From the NCBI GenBank assembly GCA_002727895.1, contig PBUO01000002.1, forward strand, positions 3,173-9,787: a stretch of DNA of 6,615 nt, read 5' to 3'. A program made the position numbers and the translations under genes. The notes beneath the pieces were generated by a model, which worked only from the letters and a program-made list of their open reading frames with translations, was not told where the DNA came from and did no database searches. The DNA is from Acidimicrobiaceae bacterium (GTDB taxonomy: Bacteria; Actinomycetota; Acidimicrobiia; Acidimicrobiales; MedAcidi-G1). Each line of letters begins with the position of its first letter. The stretch's first letter is position 1. This document shows, piece by piece, positions 1-6,200 of the stretch.

Positions 1-126
1 GCGGTCCCCCGGCTCGCCCCGGAAGTCCTGGGCCTCCCGGATGGCCCGGTCCCACTCGCCGATCGAGTCGGGAGCCCCGACCGTCACGTCGAGGCCGAAG
101 CGGTCAGTCGCCACCCCGGCGTCCAA
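1..126 (-). CDS. N-terminal fragment of unidentified protein, possibly TTC38-like TPR protein
   Basis: This is a 42-codon open frame that runs off the left edge, so only the N-terminus is visible. It follows the ferredoxin stop by 26 nt on the same strand. I chose the TTG at 126-124 because a GGAGAG Shine-Dalgarno (141-136) sits 9 nt upstream; an in-frame GTG at 150 has no such site, and a GTG at 114 is a weaker alternative. The peptide reads like a real soluble protein and not a shadow frame, with segments such as TDRFGLDVTV, EWDRAIREA and DFRGEPGDR. The pattern of a short RFGLxVT opening followed by a WDRAI helix and FRGEP resembles from memory the N-terminus of bacterial tetratricopeptide-repeat-38-like proteins, but too little is present to confirm it. 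It is probably the last or a late gene of the operon. The coding call is moderately sure; the family is a guess. Confidence 0.5.
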   Translation of the reverse strand, partial: MDAGVATDRFGLDVTVGAPDSIGEWDRAIREAQDFRGEPGDR

Positions 127-152
127 GCTAGACAACTCTCCGCGGCCCACCG

Positions 153-374
153 TCAGGCAACCGGCTCGACGATGGAGATGGCGCCACTCGGACAGCGGTC
201 GACCAGTTCCAGGGCCCGGCTCCGGGCCAGTCCGACCCCGTCGACTACTCGGGAGATGGCGTCCTCGTCCCCGAGGCGGAACACGTCGGGCTCCAGCAAC
301 TCGCACTGCCCAATGCCGATGCAGCGGTCCTCGTCAACGGCCATCGACACCCGCTCCTCGTCCGGTGCGGACAT
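153..374 (-). CDS. P450-associated single-cluster ferredoxin (3Fe-4S type)
   Basis: This small cytosolic ferredoxin probably passes electrons from a reductase to the P450 encoded directly upstream. The 73-residue product has C18-I-G-I-G-Q-C24 followed by C61-P-S-G. That gives three cysteine ligands with Ile21 where a 4Fe-4S ferredoxin would have its fourth, which fits the 3Fe-4S ferredoxins that partner actinobacterial P450s. The family's typical EPDVF segment follows at 28-32. Its start overlaps the P450 stop by one base (TGATG), implying translational coupling. A second start at Met11 (344-342) is preceded at 9 nt by GAGGAG and would give a 63-residue protein, close to the usual length of this family; I cannot decide between the two. 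No ferredoxin reductase lies in the window, so a reductase encoded elsewhere must serve it. The ferredoxin identity is near certain; the cluster type is inferred. Confidence 0.93.
   Translation of the reverse strand: MSAPDEERVSMAVDEDRCIGIGQCELLEPDVFRLGDEDAISRVVDGVGLARSRALELVDRCPSGAISIVEPVA
354..359 (-). promoter_or_regulatory. Internal Shine-Dalgarno supporting the shorter ferredoxin start
   Basis: GAGGAG on the minus strand lies 9 nt before an in-frame ATG (344-342), inside the longer ferredoxin reading frame. The upstream ATG at 374-372 has only a weak GGTGG ahead of it but gains from overlap with the P450 stop. Either or both starts may be used. Confidence 0.45.
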
Positions 375-1636
375 CAGGCCACCGCCAACTCGACCGAGGA
401 CACGCCGTGCACGAAGTTGGACGCCTGGCGCACCGGCGACGAGCAGAGCTCGAGCACCACGTCGCGGGCCAGCATCTCCTCGAGTAGCACCTGGACCTCC
501 ATGCGGGCCAGGAAGGCCCCGAGGCAGAAGTGCGGTCCCCCGCCACCGAAGGCGTAGTGCGGGTTGTCCGCCCGGCCCACGTCGAAGGCGTAGGGGTCGT
601 CGAACACCTCGGGGTCCCGGTTGGCCCCGGCGTACCACATGACTACCTTGTCGCCCTCGGCGATCTCGGTGCCGGCCAACTCGACGTCGCGGCTGGCCGT
701 GCGACGCATGTGCAGGATGGGGCTGGCCCAGCGGATTACCTCGTCGACTGCGGTGGTCACCAGCGACGGGTCGGCCTGCAGCCTCGCCCACTGATCGGGG
801 TGCTCGGCGAAGGCCATGGCCCCGTGGATCATCGCCGTGCGGGTCGTCTCGTTCCCGGCGAAGACCAGCAGCTGGAAGAAGTTCCGGTACTCGGCCGCAG
901 TCAGGCGCTCGCCATCGGCTTCGGCCTCGAGCAGGCTGGTCACCAGGTCGTCGCCCGACTGGTCCATGCGCAGGCGGCGCATCTTCTCGGCGTATTCATA
1001 CAGGGCGTGGCTGGCCGGGCTGTTGAAGGGCAGCAGTCGGGTCGGCGTGGTGTTGCCGTAGGCGTCTTCGGGCAGCGAGCTCCCCTCGCCGGTGCCCTCC
1101 ACCAGGTGGTTAGTCAACTCCACCATGTACTCGGCGTCCTCGGCTGGCACGCCGAGGATGGCCAGGATGACCCGGATGGGCAGCGGGGCGGCGACCTTCT
1201 CCACCCAGTCGCCGCCGCCCTCGGCTGCGTAGCCCTCGACCAGCTCGGCGGCGATGTCGCGGGCCATCCCCTCCCAGGTGCGGGTGGTACGCGGCGTGAA
1301 GGCCTTCGACACCACGCGGCGCAGCCGGGTGTGGTCGGGGGCGTCGGAGTCGATCAGGGACCGACGGGCCTCCAGGGCGTCAGCCTCCAGGTCCCACAGG
1401 TTGGTGTGGCCGATGGCCGACGAGAAGGCCTCCGGGTTCTTGGACACCTCTCGCACATCGGCGTGGCGGGTAACGGCCCAGAAGCCGCTGCGGTCGCCCT
1501 CATCGCCGTAGGGGTGCCAGACCAGACCGTCGACCGCCCGGATGGCGGCGAACCCCTCGTGGGGAATGCCGTCCAGGTAGACGGTCGGGCTGGCGATGTC
1601 GGCCGGGCTGACCGGCACCTTCGCTCTCTCCGTCAT
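374..1636 (-). CDS. Cytochrome P450 monooxygenase (CYP125/CYP124/CYP142-like clade)
   Basis: This is a soluble class I bacterial P450 that would insert one oxygen atom into an organic substrate, using electrons from the adjacent ferredoxin. All core motifs are intact in 420 residues: helix-C HxxxR at H102/R106, helix-I AGNETT at 260-265, ExxR at E299-R302, and the heme loop FGGGGPHFCLG at 363-373 with Cys371 as thiolate ligand, followed by LARME. The ANRDPEVF (338-345) and NPHYAFGGGG context resembles, from memory, the CYP124/125/142 group that oxidises terminal methyls of steroid side chains and branched lipids, but this does not fix the substrate. The ATG start has GAGAGGA 5 nt upstream. 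The gene begins 35 nt after the GS-like gene and ends in the ferredoxin start. Its company with an acyl-CoA dehydrogenase and an alcohol dehydrogenase fits oxidation of an alkyl or cyclic carbon; its company with a gamma-glutamyl ligase suggests an amine or amide substrate. A CYP151-like amine role is an alternative. Confidence 0.95.
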   Translation of the reverse strand: MTERAKVPVSPADIASPTVYLDGIPHEGFAAIRAVDGLVWHPYGDEGDRSGFWAVTRHADVREVSKNPEAFSSAIGHTNLWDLEADALEARRSLIDSDAPDHTRLRRVVSKAFTPRTTRTWEGMARDIAAELVEGYAAEGGGDWVEKVAAPLPIRVILAILGVPAEDAEYMVELTNHLVEGTGEGSSLPEDAYGNTTPTRLLPFNSPASHALYEYAEKMRRLRMDQSGDDLVTSLLEAEADGERLTAAEYRNFFQLLVFAGNETTRTAMIHGAMAFAEHPDQWARLQADPSLVTTAVDEVIRWASPILHMRRTASRDVELAGTEIAEGDKVVMWYAGANRDPEVFDDPYAFDVGRADNPHYAFGGGGPHFCLGAFLARMEVQVLLEEMLARDVVLELCSSPVRQASNFVHGVSSVELAVA

Positions 1637-1671
1637 GGCGGTCCTCTCGTGCTCGGAGCCGGCTCGGGGGC

Positions 1672-3030
1672 TCAGCTGAACTCCAGGTAGCGGGCCCGCT
1701 CCCAGTCGTTCACGTCATCGGGATCGGGGTTGTTCTCCGCGGCGTGGGCCTCCTCGACCCGGGCCAGGGTGACGTAACTGCGTGAGAAGCCGTCGCCCAG
1801 CATCGACGCCAGAGCGCTGCCCTCGAACGCCGCAATGGCCCCAGTCAGGCTGGTGGCCAGCGCGGTGCAGTCGCCGGGGTCGTCGTACATGTCACCCTCC
1901 GACATGGGCGGCAGGCCCAGGGACCGCTCGATGCCGTCGCAGCCGGCAGCCAGGATCCCGGCGATCAACACGTACGGGTTGGCGTCCGCGCCGGCGGCCC
2001 GGAACTCCACTCGGTTGGCTGCCGAACCGGCCTCCACGATGCACCGGGCCAGCACCGAGCGGTTGTCGAGGCCCCAATGCACGTGGGTCGGAGCGAACGT
2101 GTACGGGCGGATGCGCCGCGGACCGTTGGCCGTGGGGGCGCCCAGCAGCACGAGGGCCTCGGCGTGCTCGAGCATGCCGGCCACCCAGTGGCCCATGAGC
2201 TCATTGGGGACGCCGTCGCTGTCGGCAAAGGCGTTGGAGCCATCGGTGGCCCGCAGGCTGGTGTGGACGTGCAGGCCGGAACCCGACTGCTCGGTGAACG
2301 GCTTGGGCATGAAGGTGGCCCGCATGCCGTGCTGCTCGGCAACCTGCTTGACGATGGAGCGGTAGAGGACGTACTGGTCAGCAGCCTGCACCGCAGCGGC
2401 CGGACCGGTGTTGACCTCGATCTGTCCCGGCCCGTACTCCTGGTTGGACGACTCCACCTCGATACCCGCGCCGGCCAGGCCGGCCCGGATGTCGGCTAGC
2501 ACCACCTCTAGGTCGGGGGCGTCGGTCAGCGAGCTGTACTTGATGTGGGACCGCACGGGCGCCCACGTGCCGTCGTCGTCGACGGTGCACAGGTAGAACT
2601 CGGGCTCGGTGGCCACCACCGGATCGACGCCGAGGGCCCGGCAGCGCTCTACCTGGGCGACCAGCAGGTCCCTAGGGGACAGCTCGTGGGGGCCGGAGCC
2701 ATGTTCGTCGAGGCTGGAGCAGAAGACGAGGCCGTAGCCGGGCCGGTGGGTGAGGAGACGGTGGGAGTCCAGATCGGGGACGATGCGGGTGTCGAGGAAC
2801 CCGCTGTCCATGTTCACCGTCTCGTGCTCGACGATGTCGTCGTCCATACCCAGGACGTAGATGGCGTCGGCGATGGCCGCCCCGCCCTCCGCCACCTCGG
2901 CGAAGTAGCGGTCCACGGGGACCCGCTTGCCGCGGAGATGGGCGAAGGTGTCGACGACGGCCACCTCGACGGTGTGGACGCCGGTCTCCTTGCACTTCGT
3001 GAGGAAGGTGTTGAGGTTCATACTGGTCAT
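1672..3030 (-). CDS. Glutamine-synthetase-like gamma-glutamyl-amine ligase (PuuA/GlnA4-type)
   Basis: Family members join glutamate to ammonia or an amine using ATP; this one most likely makes a gamma-glutamyl-amide of an organic amine. The 452-residue protein has the GS beta-grasp region (VVDTFAHLRGKRVP, 25-38) and the catalytic barrel: E142/E144 in EPEFYL, E198/E205 in NQEYGPGQIEVN, the MPKPF segment at 241-245, H254 in SGLHVH, WGLDNRSVLAR at 319-329, E342/R344 in VEFR and ANPY at 350-353. The metal ligands therefore appear complete. The loop that carries the ammonium-site glutamate in true glutamine synthetases reads PYTFAP, with Phe312 at that position, as I recall for amine-using relatives. 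There is no NLYDLP adenylylation motif. The ATG at 3030 is favoured by GGGGAG 7 nt upstream; Met4 is a weaker alternative. The divergent PuuD-type hydrolase supports a glutamyl-capping route. Ordinary nitrogen assimilation is unlikely in this operon. Confidence 0.9.
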   Translation of the reverse strand: MTSMNLNTFLTKCKETGVHTVEVAVVDTFAHLRGKRVPVDRYFAEVAEGGAAIADAIYVLGMDDDIVEHETVNMDSGFLDTRIVPDLDSHRLLTHRPGYGLVFCSSLDEHGSGPHELSPRDLLVAQVERCRALGVDPVVATEPEFYLCTVDDDGTWAPVRSHIKYSSLTDAPDLEVVLADIRAGLAGAGIEVESSNQEYGPGQIEVNTGPAAAVQAADQYVLYRSIVKQVAEQHGMRATFMPKPFTEQSGSGLHVHTSLRATDGSNAFADSDGVPNELMGHWVAGMLEHAEALVLLGAPTANGPRRIRPYTFAPTHVHWGLDNRSVLARCIVEAGSAANRVEFRAAGADANPYVLIAGILAAGCDGIERSLGLPPMSEGDMYDDPGDCTALATSLTGAIAAFEGSALASMLGDGFSRSYVTLARVEEAHAAENNPDPDDVNDWERARYLEFS

Positions 3031-3042
3031 CGGTCTGCTCCC

Positions 3043-3060
3043 CGGGACACGGTGGTCCCG
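3043..3060 (-). other. Hairpin next to the ligase ribosome-binding site
   Basis: On the transcribed strand CGGGAC and GTCCCG form a perfect 6-bp stem with a 6-nt loop. Its 3' end abuts and by one base overlaps the GGGGAG Shine-Dalgarno (3043-3038) of the GS-like gene. There is no T-tract, so it is not an intrinsic terminator. It could tune translation or be processed, or it could be chance in GC-rich DNA. Confidence 0.4.
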
Positions 3061-3092
3061 ATCTCTTGGGTGGTGGGTGGTGGTCGGGTCGG

Positions 3093-4076
3093 TCAGTTGG
3101 CTGGGTTCAGGACGAGGCGGCTTCGCACGTCGCCGGCCCGCAGGCGCTCGTGGGCCCGCTGGGCCTCGGACAGGCCGAGGACCTCGACGCTGCCGACCAC
3201 GGCCGGCTCGCGACGGGCCAGGTCGAGCAGCTCGTCCATCTGGGCCCGCGAGCCCCAGAAGCTGGACAAGAAGTGGGCCTCGTGGGGCACGGCGCCCAGA
3301 CCGAACGGGATGCGTCCTCCGAACAGACCCGCGACGGCCACCAGGCCGCGCCTACGCACTGACGAGGCGGCCAGAGCCAGGGTCGACTCGGCGCCCAGGA
3401 AGTCCAGAACCACGTCGGCGTCGCCAGGGTCGTCGTCGGGCCCACACGAGGCGTGGGCACCGACCTCGAGAGCGTTGGCCTGCTTGGCCGGGTCCAGGTC
3501 GACAGCCACCACCTCGGCGTCGGTCAGGGCGCGTATATATCGAATGGCGTACTGGCCGAGACCGCCGGCACCGATGACCATGGCCCGAGGCGGCTCGCCT
3601 CGGCCGGTGGATCGGGCTCGCAAGACATCCAGTCCGTGGTCGACAGCCCGGTAGGCGGTCAGCCCACCACAGGCCAATGGCGCCGCGTCGAAGGGGTCAA
3701 GGCCGTCCAGCGGCGCGAGATAGGCCTCGTCGGGTACGGCCATGCGCTGGGCGTAGCCCCCGTCAGCGAACAAGCCGGCCTCGGTGGCGTCGGGACAGAT
3801 CTGTTCGAGGCCATCGGCGCACTGGGCGCACGTCCGGCACCCCCACGGGGCGTATAGCATGACCGCACCAAGCCGGTCGTGGACGCCGGTCACCTCATGG
3901 CCCAGCACCATGGGCAACGGGCTGGGAAAGTCGCCGTCGACCACATGGAGATCGCTATGACAGACCCCGCATGCCGTCACCTCGATGAGAGTCCCGCCTG
4001 CGGGAATCACTGGCTCGGGGTGGTCCGTGGCGAACCGCAGGTTGGCCCCCACCCCGTCGCACACCACGGCCTTCAT
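3093..4076 (-). CDS. Zinc-dependent alcohol dehydrogenase (MDR family), short catalytic domain
   Basis: This cytosolic medium-chain dehydrogenase/reductase would oxidise an alcohol, plausibly one produced by the P450, to an aldehyde or ketone. The 327-residue protein has catalytic-zinc residues C39 (in CGVCHSDLH), H60-E61 (GHE) and C136 (PLACGG); structural-zinc cysteines C80, C83, C86 and C94; and a Rossmann GAGGLG at 169-174. Asp193 at the end of the second strand (VAVDLD) favours NAD over NADP. H60 is only 20 residues from C80, against about 30 in typical members, so the hairpin between them is shortened, which accounts for part of the small size (usual length is about 340-350). The frame is open further upstream to 4328, but that part overlaps the acyl-CoA dehydrogenase and has shadow-like composition. 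The ATG at 4076 has GAGGAA 6 nt upstream and starts with MKAVV, typical of the family. The gene starts 31 nt after the preceding stop and ends 62 nt before the GS-like gene. Confidence 0.93.
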   Translation of the reverse strand: MKAVVCDGVGANLRFATDHPEPVIPAGGTLIEVTACGVCHSDLHVVDGDFPSPLPMVLGHEVTGVHDRLGAVMLYAPWGCRTCAQCADGLEQICPDATEAGLFADGGYAQRMAVPDEAYLAPLDGLDPFDAAPLACGGLTAYRAVDHGLDVLRARSTGRGEPPRAMVIGAGGLGQYAIRYIRALTDAEVVAVDLDPAKQANALEVGAHASCGPDDDPGDADVVLDFLGAESTLALAASSVRRRGLVAVAGLFGGRIPFGLGAVPHEAHFLSSFWGSRAQMDELLDLARREPAVVGSVEVLGLSEAQRAHERLRAGDVRSRLVLNPAN

Positions 4077-4107
4077 CGGAAGTTCCTCATCTTCACTCGC
4101 TCGCGCA

Positions 4108-5289
4108 TCAGTAGCTCCGAGGCATGCCCAAGACCTTCTCGCCGAGGTAGGACAGGACCAGGTTGTTGTTGATCGGGGCCACCTTGTACAGGCGGGTCTC
4201 CCGGAGCTTCCGCTCGATGTCGTACTCGACAGCGAAGCCAAAGCCGCCGTGGGTGTCGAGCGCCGCGTTGCCGGCTGCCCAAGAGGCCTCCGAGGCCAGC
4301 AACTTGGCCATGTTGGCCTCTGCCGCACACCCTTGGCCAGCGTCGAACAGTTGCGCGGCCCGGTAGCGCATGAGGTCAGCTGCCTGCAGGTCGGCGTAGG
4401 CCCTGGCCAGCGGGAACTGAACGCCCTGGTTGGCCCCGATTGGCCGGCCGAAGACCTGCCGCTCCGAGGCGTAGGCCGACGCCCGGTCGAGAAAGAACCG
4501 CCCGTCGCCGATGCACTCCGACGCTATGAGGATCCGCTCAGCGTTCATTCCATCCAGCACGTGCCGGAACCCTCGACCCTCGGTGCCGACCAGGGCGTCA
4601 CCCGGCAGCACCATGTCGTCGAAGAACACCTCGGTGGTGCTGTGGTTCATCATGGTGGGAATCGGATTGATGGTCAGACCGGGTACCAGGTCGCCTGCAC
4701 CGTCGCGCATCTCCACGAGGAACACCGAAAGGCCGTCAATGTGACGCTCGCACTCCTCGGCCGGGGTGGTGCGGGCCAGCAGAACCATGAGGTCGGAGTA
4801 GAGGGCCCGACTAGTCCAGATCTTCTGTCCATTGATCCGCCATGTGTCACCGTCACGCATCGCCCGGGTGCGGATGCTGCCGGTATCGGACCCGGCCGCC
4901 GGCTCGGTGACGCCGAAAGCCTGGAGGCGCAGTTCGCCTGAAGCGATGCGGGGCAGGTACTTCTGCTTCTGCTCCTCGGAGCCGTGGCGGAGCAGGGTGC
5001 CCATGACATACATCTGGGCATGGCAGGCGGCCGGGTTGCCGCCGCTGGCCGAGATCTCCTCGAGGACGACCGAAGCGCCAGTGAGGTCAAGGCCTCCACC
5101 GCCGTACTCCTGGGGAATGAGGGCGCCCAGCCAGCCGTGAGCGGTCAGGTCGGCTACGAACTCCTCTGGATAACGGTCGGGCTCGAGGCGACGCCAGTAC
5201 TCACATCCGTATTTGTCGGCCAGCCGTCGGACCTCGGTGCGAATTACGTCCAGGTCGTCTCGATCGGTGGGCTGAGAGCCTGTCGTCAT
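4108..5289 (-). CDS. Acyl-CoA dehydrogenase, isovaleryl-CoA-dehydrogenase-like active site
   Basis: This FAD-dependent enzyme would introduce an alpha,beta double bond into an acyl-CoA. The 393-residue protein has the usual three-part fold: an N-terminal helical domain; a middle domain with FGVTEPAAGSD (126-136) and IWTS (158-161) around the flavin; and a C-terminal domain with ERQVFGRPIG (276-285) and HGGFGF (347-352). The usual catalytic glutamate of the YEGT motif is replaced, in an ungapped alignment by eye to medium-chain acyl-CoA dehydrogenase, by Pro372 in KVAPINNN. Glu251 in MNAER falls where isovaleryl- and long-chain enzymes carry their base, so activity is probably retained. The ATG overlaps the regulator stop by four bases (ATGA) with GAGGAGG 4 nt upstream, so it is coupled to the regulator. 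Its presence implies that a CoA thioester is an intermediate, yet no CoA ligase is in view. Substrate unknown; a branched or bulky acyl group is a guess. Confidence 0.94.
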   Translation of the reverse strand: MTTGSQPTDRDDLDVIRTEVRRLADKYGCEYWRRLEPDRYPEEFVADLTAHGWLGALIPQEYGGGGLDLTGASVVLEEISASGGNPAACHAQMYVMGTLLRHGSEEQKQKYLPRIASGELRLQAFGVTEPAAGSDTGSIRTRAMRDGDTWRINGQKIWTSRALYSDLMVLLARTTPAEECERHIDGLSVFLVEMRDGAGDLVPGLTINPIPTMMNHSTTEVFFDDMVLPGDALVGTEGRGFRHVLDGMNAERILIASECIGDGRFFLDRASAYASERQVFGRPIGANQGVQFPLARAYADLQAADLMRYRAAQLFDAGQGCAAEANMAKLLASEASWAAGNAALDTHGGFGFAVEYDIERKLRETRLYKVAPINNNLVLSYLGEKVLGMPRSY

Positions 5290-6080
5290 ACGGCCTCCTC
5301 CTCGGGGCCTGCTCCGGCCTCGAAGAAGCCGCGGGTAACCAGTTCGGCGACAGCAGCCTCGCCACTAGCCAGCAGGTGACTCTCCATGGCTCCCCGAGCC
5401 CCTTCGGGATTACCATCAGCGATGGCGGCGAGAATCGCCGCATGATGATCGACCGCTGCCCGGTTCCAACCGTTGGCGAACTCGTAGTAGCTGGTAGGGA
5501 CCGAGTGCTCGAGGTGTCGGAGCAACCACCTGGTGCGACCTGGTGCGCTCAAGTTGATGATCCGGTGGAAGTCGTGATTGAGCTGCTGGAGCAAGGCGGG
5601 CACCAGAGAAGCATCCTCGGGGTCAGCGCCTTCGCTAACGGTTTCGCCCACCTCGAGGAAGCGGGCGTGAACGGCACGAAGTTCGGCGATCCCATCGGCG
5701 TCGAGGTTCTCGGCGGCCAGGGCCGCAGCCCGACCGGCGACCACGCCGAACAACGCGTAGTGGTCGATGATGTCCTCCGGGGACAGGCGTGCCACCGAGG
5801 CTCCACGGCGGGGAATCAGCTCGACCAGGCCTTCGCGGCTCAAGACCACCAAAGCCTCCCGGATTGGGCTGCGGCTCACCTCTAGGGCCTCGCCGAGCGC
5901 CTGCTGGTCGATCTTCTCGCCCGAACGCAGGGTTCCGGTCAGGATCAACTCTCGGACGTAGTCGACTACCTCCTGGCCAAGCACGCCACGCATTCTGGAG
6001 GATGGCGAGTACTCGGGATACCGTGACCGACGCTCAACAGTGCCCCGGTCTTCGGCTTGCTGGGAGGGGCTTGACCCCAC
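5286..6080 (-). CDS. GntR-family transcriptional regulator with FCD (FadR-type) ligand domain
   Basis: This DNA-binding regulator is the first gene of the operon and is likely autoregulated. The 264-residue protein has a low-complexity N-terminal extension of about 30 residues, then a winged helix-turn-helix (about 36-100) with EALEVSRSPIREAL at 64-77 and the wing RRGASV at 91-96. An all-helical FCD domain follows (about 105-250). Probable metal-site residues there are N168 and H172 (NHDFH), H212 and H235, a pattern linked to carboxylate effectors in this family. The start is GTG at 6080-6078, with GAGGAG 4 nt upstream; Met30 (5993) is an alternative without a clear ribosome site. It could repress both the operon and the divergent hydrolase from the shared region, using an acid or acyl intermediate as inducer; that is inference. 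PipR of the mycobacterial piperidine cluster is, as I recall, a GntR-family precedent. Confidence 0.93.
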   Translation of the reverse strand: MGSSPSQQAEDRGTVERRSRYPEYSPSSRMRGVLGQEVVDYVRELILTGTLRSGEKIDQQALGEALEVSRSPIREALVVLSREGLVELIPRRGASVARLSPEDIIDHYALFGVVAGRAAALAAENLDADGIAELRAVHARFLEVGETVSEGADPEDASLVPALLQQLNHDFHRIINLSAPGRTRWLLRHLEHSVPTSYYEFANGWNRAAVDHHAAILAAIADGNPEGARGAMESHLLASGEAAVAELVTRGFFEAGAGPEEEAV

Positions 6081-6125
6081 AGGTCTCCTCGTGATCGGCG
6101 GCCAACGACCGTTTTATGAGGCCTG

Positions 6126-6155
6126 CTGACCCTTAGGGACTACTTTGAATACATT
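6126..6155 (+). promoter_or_regulatory. Weak candidate promoter for the PuuD-type gene
   Basis: CTGACC (6126-6131) and TACATT (6150-6155), spaced 18 nt, each match four of six sigma-70-type consensus bases. They lie about 60 nt before the TTG start. The -10 falls inside the inverted repeat at 6146-6160. The match is weak and could be chance, although this is the most AT-rich stretch of the window. Confidence 0.25.
6130..6138. repeat. Short palindrome CCCTTAGGG
   Basis: CCCT-T-AGGG is a perfect 4-1-4 inverted repeat between the two divergent genes, 7 bp left of the 15-bp inverted repeat. With one mismatched flanking pair it extends to 6128-6140. It may be a second regulator half-site or an unrelated site; a 9-bp palindrome can easily occur by chance. 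Confidence 0.25.
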
Positions 6156-6160
6156 ATTCA
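6146..6160. promoter_or_regulatory. 15-bp inverted repeat, candidate GntR/FCD operator
   Basis: TGAATA-CAT-TATTCA is a perfect inverted repeat with 6-bp arms and a 3-bp centre, in the 134-bp region between the regulator and the divergent hydrolase gene. Its length, AT-rich arms and position resemble operators bound by FadR-type GntR dimers. It overlaps the candidate -10 elements in both directions, so bound protein could repress both units. The symmetry is seen directly; the link to the regulator is inferred. Confidence 0.55.
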
Positions 6161-6179
6161 TTCACCCACCACGGGGCAA
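6151..6179 (-). promoter_or_regulatory. Candidate operon promoter
   Basis: On the minus strand TTGCCC (6179-6174) and TAATGT (6156-6151) are spaced by exactly 17 nt, each matching four of six consensus bases. A start near 6144 would leave a leader of about 64 nt before the regulator GTG. The -10 lies within the inverted repeat at 6146-6160, which would make it an operator-controlled promoter. Confidence 0.35.
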
Positions 6180-6200
6180 CGGGGCGAGCAGGCTGGAGAC

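Noticed and set aside
375..791. Upstream in-frame extension of the ferredoxin to 212 residues
   Set aside because: The extension lies entirely inside the P450 gene in another frame and is Arg/Gly-rich; only the last 73 residues match a ferredoxin.
530..1690. 386-codon open frame on the plus strand opposite the P450
   Set aside because: It lies antisense to a P450 with all motifs intact; its product is Gly/Val/His-rich without recognisable domains, as expected for a shadow frame in GC-rich DNA.
1672..3030. Housekeeping glutamine synthetase
   Set aside because: It sits in a GntR-controlled catabolic operon, lacks the adenylylation motif and has Phe at the ammonium-site glutamate position, so an amine ligase is more likely.
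3043..3060. Intrinsic terminator between the dehydrogenase and ligase genes
   Set aside because: The stem is only 6 bp, no T-tract follows, and it touches the next ribosome site.
2545..3654. 369-codon open frame on the plus strand across the ligase and alcohol dehydrogenase
   Set aside because: It spans two well-supported minus-strand genes and the gap between them, and its second half is Arg/Ser/Pro-rich shadow sequence.
4077..4328. Longer N-terminus for the alcohol dehydrogenase
   Set aside because: The extra 84 codons overlap the acyl-CoA dehydrogenase coding region and read as low-complexity shadow; the MKAVV start with GAGGAA upstream fits the family.
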